From: JAKFWF01 sp041745515
GTDB taxonomy: Bacteria > Pseudomonadota > Alphaproteobacteria > Rhizobiales > Hyphomicrobiaceae
Length of the DNA: 14,634 bases
Direction of reading: 5' to 3'
Assembly (NCBI GenBank): GCA_041745515.1
Contig: JBGTIU010000168.1
Location: 1 to 14,634, forward strand
This document shows, piece after piece, positions 12,488-14,634 of this stretch. The notes under the pieces are model-generated. The model searched no databases and was not told the origin of the DNA. It was given only the letters and a program-made list of their open reading frames with translations. The position numbers and the translations under genes are program-made. Position 1 is the stretch's first letter; the number at the start of each line of letters is the position of its first letter.

Positions 12488-14634
12488 ATGTTTGACATTC
12501 ACCGCGTGGAAATTGAATGGGGCGGGCGCAAGCTAAAGCTCGAAACCGGGCATATGGCTCGCCAGGCAGATGCGGCCGTCGTTGTGCAGTACGGCGAGAC
12601 CAGTGTGCTCGCGACCGTCGTTGCCGCCAAGACGCCGAAATCCGGGATCGATTTCTTCCCCCTCACCGTCAACTATCAGGAGCGCACCTACGCCGCCGGC
12701 AAGATCCCGGGCGGCTATTTCAAGCGCGAAGGCCGTCCGACCGAGAAGGAAACATTGACGTCGCGACTGATCGACCGCCCAATTCGGCCACTGTTCGTCG
12801 ATGGCTTCAAGAACGAAACACAGGTCGTGGTCACCGTGATGTCGTTCGACAACGAGAACGATGCCGACATCGTCGGCCTGGTCGCGGCCTCCGCCGCGCT
12901 GACACTCTCCGGCGTGCCGTTCCTCGGGCCCATCGGGGCGGCACGTGTCGGGCTGATCGACGGCAAGCTCGTCCTCAACCCCCTCGTGGATGAAATGACG
13001 AAGACCAAGCTCGATCTCGTCATGGCTGGCACTCATGACGCCGTCATGATGGTCGAGAGCGAGGCGCACGAGCTCAGTGAGACGCAGATGCTCGAAGCCG
13101 TCATGTTCGGCCACAAGCATGCGCAAGCGGTGATCCAGGCGATCATCAAGCTCGCCGAAACCGCCGCCAAGGACCCCGTCGACGTCAAGCTCCCGGACAA
13201 GAGCAAGTATGCCGACAAGGTCAAGGCGATGGTCGAGGCCGACCTGCGCTCGGCCTTTGCCACGCCGCAGAAACAGAAGCGGCAGGACCTCGTCGCCGAG
13301 GCCAAGGCCAAGGTCAAGACCCTGCTTCCCGAGGGCGCCTCGCCCGATGAACAGGTGCTGCTTGGCACGGTGTTCAAAGAGCTTGAAGCCGACGTAGTGC
13401 GTGGCGACATCCTACGGACATCGAAGCGCATCGACGGCCGCGACCTGAAAACGGTCCGCCCGATTCAATCGCTGGTCCACGTGCTGCCGCGCACGCACGG
13501 CTCGGCGCTGTTCACGCGCGGCGAAACCCAGGCACTGGTGGTGGCGACGCTAGGCACCGGCGAGGACGAGCAGTACATCGACAGTCTGGAAGGCACGAAG
13601 AAGGCGCGTTTCATGCTGCACTACAACTTCCCGCCCTACTCGGTCGGCGAGACCGGCCGCATGGGCTCGCCGGGACGCCGCGAGATAGGTCACGGCAAGC
13701 TCGCCTGGCGTGCGCTCAACCCGCTGATCCCGGCGGCCGAGGAATTCCCCTACACCGTCCGCGTCGTCTCCGAGATCACGGAATCAAATGGCTCGTCGTC
13801 GATGGCGACCGTGTGCGGCACGTCACTGGCGCTGATGGATGCGGGCGTGCCGCTGAAGGCACCAGTTGCGGGGATCGCCATGGGCCTGATCAAAGAAGGC
13901 AATTCATTCGCGGTGCTATCCGACATCCTCGGCGACGAGGATCACCTCGGTGACATGGACTTCAAGGTTGCCGGCACAGCGAAGGGCGTCACGTCCCTGC
14001 AGATGGACATCAAGATTGCCGGCATCACCGAGGAGATCATGCGCATCGCGCTCGACCAGGCGCGCGAGGGCCGCATTCACATCCTTGGTGAAATGGCCAA
14101 AGGCATTGGCGGCGCACGCGCGGAACTCGGCGAACATGCGCCGCGCATAGAGACCATCAAGATCCCGACCGACAAGATCCGCGAGGTGATCGGCTCGGGC
14201 GGATCGGTGATCCGCAACATCGTGGAAGTGAGTGGCGCCAAGGTCGACATCGACGACGACGGCACCATCAAGGTCGCCGCCGCCAAGAAGGAATCGATCG
14301 AGGCGGCACTGCGCATGATCCGCGAGATCACGTCGGAGCCCGAGGTCGGCACGATCTACAAGGGCAAGGTCGTCAAGCTGATGGAGTTCGGTGCGTTCGT
14401 GAATTTCTTCGGCGCAAAGGACGGCCTTGTGCACGTGTCCCAGTTGACCTCGAAAATGCGACCCAACCACCCGAACGAAGTCGTGAAAGAGGGGCAGGAG
14501 GTTTGGGTCAAACTGCTCGGCTTCGATGATCGCGGCAAGACCAAACTTTCGATGAAGATCGTCGATCAGGAGACCGGCAAGGAAATCCCCCGCGCCGAGG
14601 GCGAGCCGGAGGAAGTGTTCGAAAGCCGGCCGCC
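12488..14634 (+). CDS. pnp: Polyribonucleotide nucleotidyltransferase (PNPase), 3' end cut by window
   Basis: Phosphorolytic 3'-5' exoribonuclease and degradosome enzyme that degrades mRNA and tails RNA. The frame is open from the ATG at 12488 to the window end, 715 codons plus two bases with no stop, so only a short C-terminal part is missing. The order is the first RNase PH core (about 1-145), an alpha-helical domain, the second RNase PH core with catalytic Asp479 and Asp485 in SDILGDEDHLGDMDFKVAGT, then a KH domain with GxxG as GSGG (569-572). An S1 domain (about 620-690) ends the visible part. The ribosome binding site is weak, consistent with a controlled leader. It follows rpsO on the same strand. 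Confidence 0.97.
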   Translation, partial: MFDIHRVEIEWGGRKLKLETGHMARQADAAVVVQYGETSVLATVVAAKTPKSGIDFFPLTVNYQERTYAAGKIPGGYFKREGRPTEKETLTSRLIDRPIRPLFVDGFKNETQVVVTVMSFDNENDADIVGLVAASAALTLSGVPFLGPIGAARVGLIDGKLVLNPLVDEMTKTKLDLVMAGTHDAVMMVESEAHELSETQMLEAVMFGHKHAQAVIQAIIKLAETAAKDPVDVKLPDKSKYADKVKAMVEADLRSAFATPQKQKRQDLVAEAKAKVKTLLPEGASPDEQVLLGTVFKELEADVVRGDILRTSKRIDGRDLKTVRPIQSLVHVLPRTHGSALFTRGETQALVVATLGTGEDEQYIDSLEGTKKARFMLHYNFPPYSVGETGRMGSPGRREIGHGKLAWRALNPLIPAAEEFPYTVRVVSEITESNGSSSMATVCGTSLALMDAGVPLKAPVAGIAMGLIKEGNSFAVLSDILGDEDHLGDMDFKVAGTAKGVTSLQMDIKIAGITEEIMRIALDQAREGRIHILGEMAKGIGGARAELGEHAPRIETIKIPTDKIREVIGSGGSVIRNIVEVSGAKVDIDDDGTIKVAAAKKESIEAALRMIREITSEPEVGTIYKGKVVKLMEFGAFVNFFGAKDGLVHVSQLTSKMRPNHPNEVVKEGQEVWVKLLGFDDRGKTKLSMKIVDQETGKEIPRAEGEPEEVFESRP

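Overview
The window is GC-rich, densely coding chromosomal DNA that looks alphaproteobacterial, most likely Hyphomicrobiales (Rhizobiales). I base this on the protein sequences (rpsA, pnp, rpsO, ihfB, lapA, the short-spaced yacG zinc site) and on the cmk-rpsA-sppA-ihfB-lapA order. No phage, IS element, CRISPR array or defence system is visible. It reads as a housekeeping backbone with a transport/catabolic segment at its left end.

Left part (1-4849): a TerC/YjbE-type membrane protein gene (+) converges on a GntR/FCD transcription regulator (-). The regulator is divergent from a complete tripartite TRAP transporter operon (dctP-dctQ-dctM, +). A strong intercistronic hairpin lies between the binding-protein gene and the two membrane genes. 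The regulator probably senses the transported organic acid, but no catabolic gene fixes the substrate.

Middle (4850-6260): a tRNA-Arg(CCG) gene with an encoded CCA end (-) and an ornithine cyclodeaminase/mu-crystallin family gene (-), which sits just after lapA.

Central minus-strand block (6270-11728), in transcription order: maf, yacG, cmk, rpsA, sppA, ihfB, lapA. These cover nucleotide-pool sanitation, gyrase inhibition, CMP kinase, ribosomal protein S1, signal-peptide peptidase, the IHF beta subunit and an LapA-domain membrane protein. A clear intrinsic terminator follows rpsA, so sppA and later genes probably have their own promoter. aroA, the usual upstream neighbour of cmk, is not here. 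yacG ends in an Asp-Gly tail encoded by a hexanucleotide repeat.

Right part (about 11940-14634, +): rpsO (S15) and pnp (polynucleotide phosphorylase, cut by the window end), divergent from maf. The rpsO leader has a perfect hairpin and a second small stem that pairs directly with the Shine-Dalgarno sequence. The rpsO-pnp spacer has two more perfect stems. This suggests post-transcriptional control of both genes, as known in principle in E. coli, but with its own local structures.

I did not find a convincing new multi-gene system. The points most worth a second look are the rpsO leader, the dctP/dctQ hairpin, the yacG repeat tail and the rearranged gene order around cmk and rpsO.
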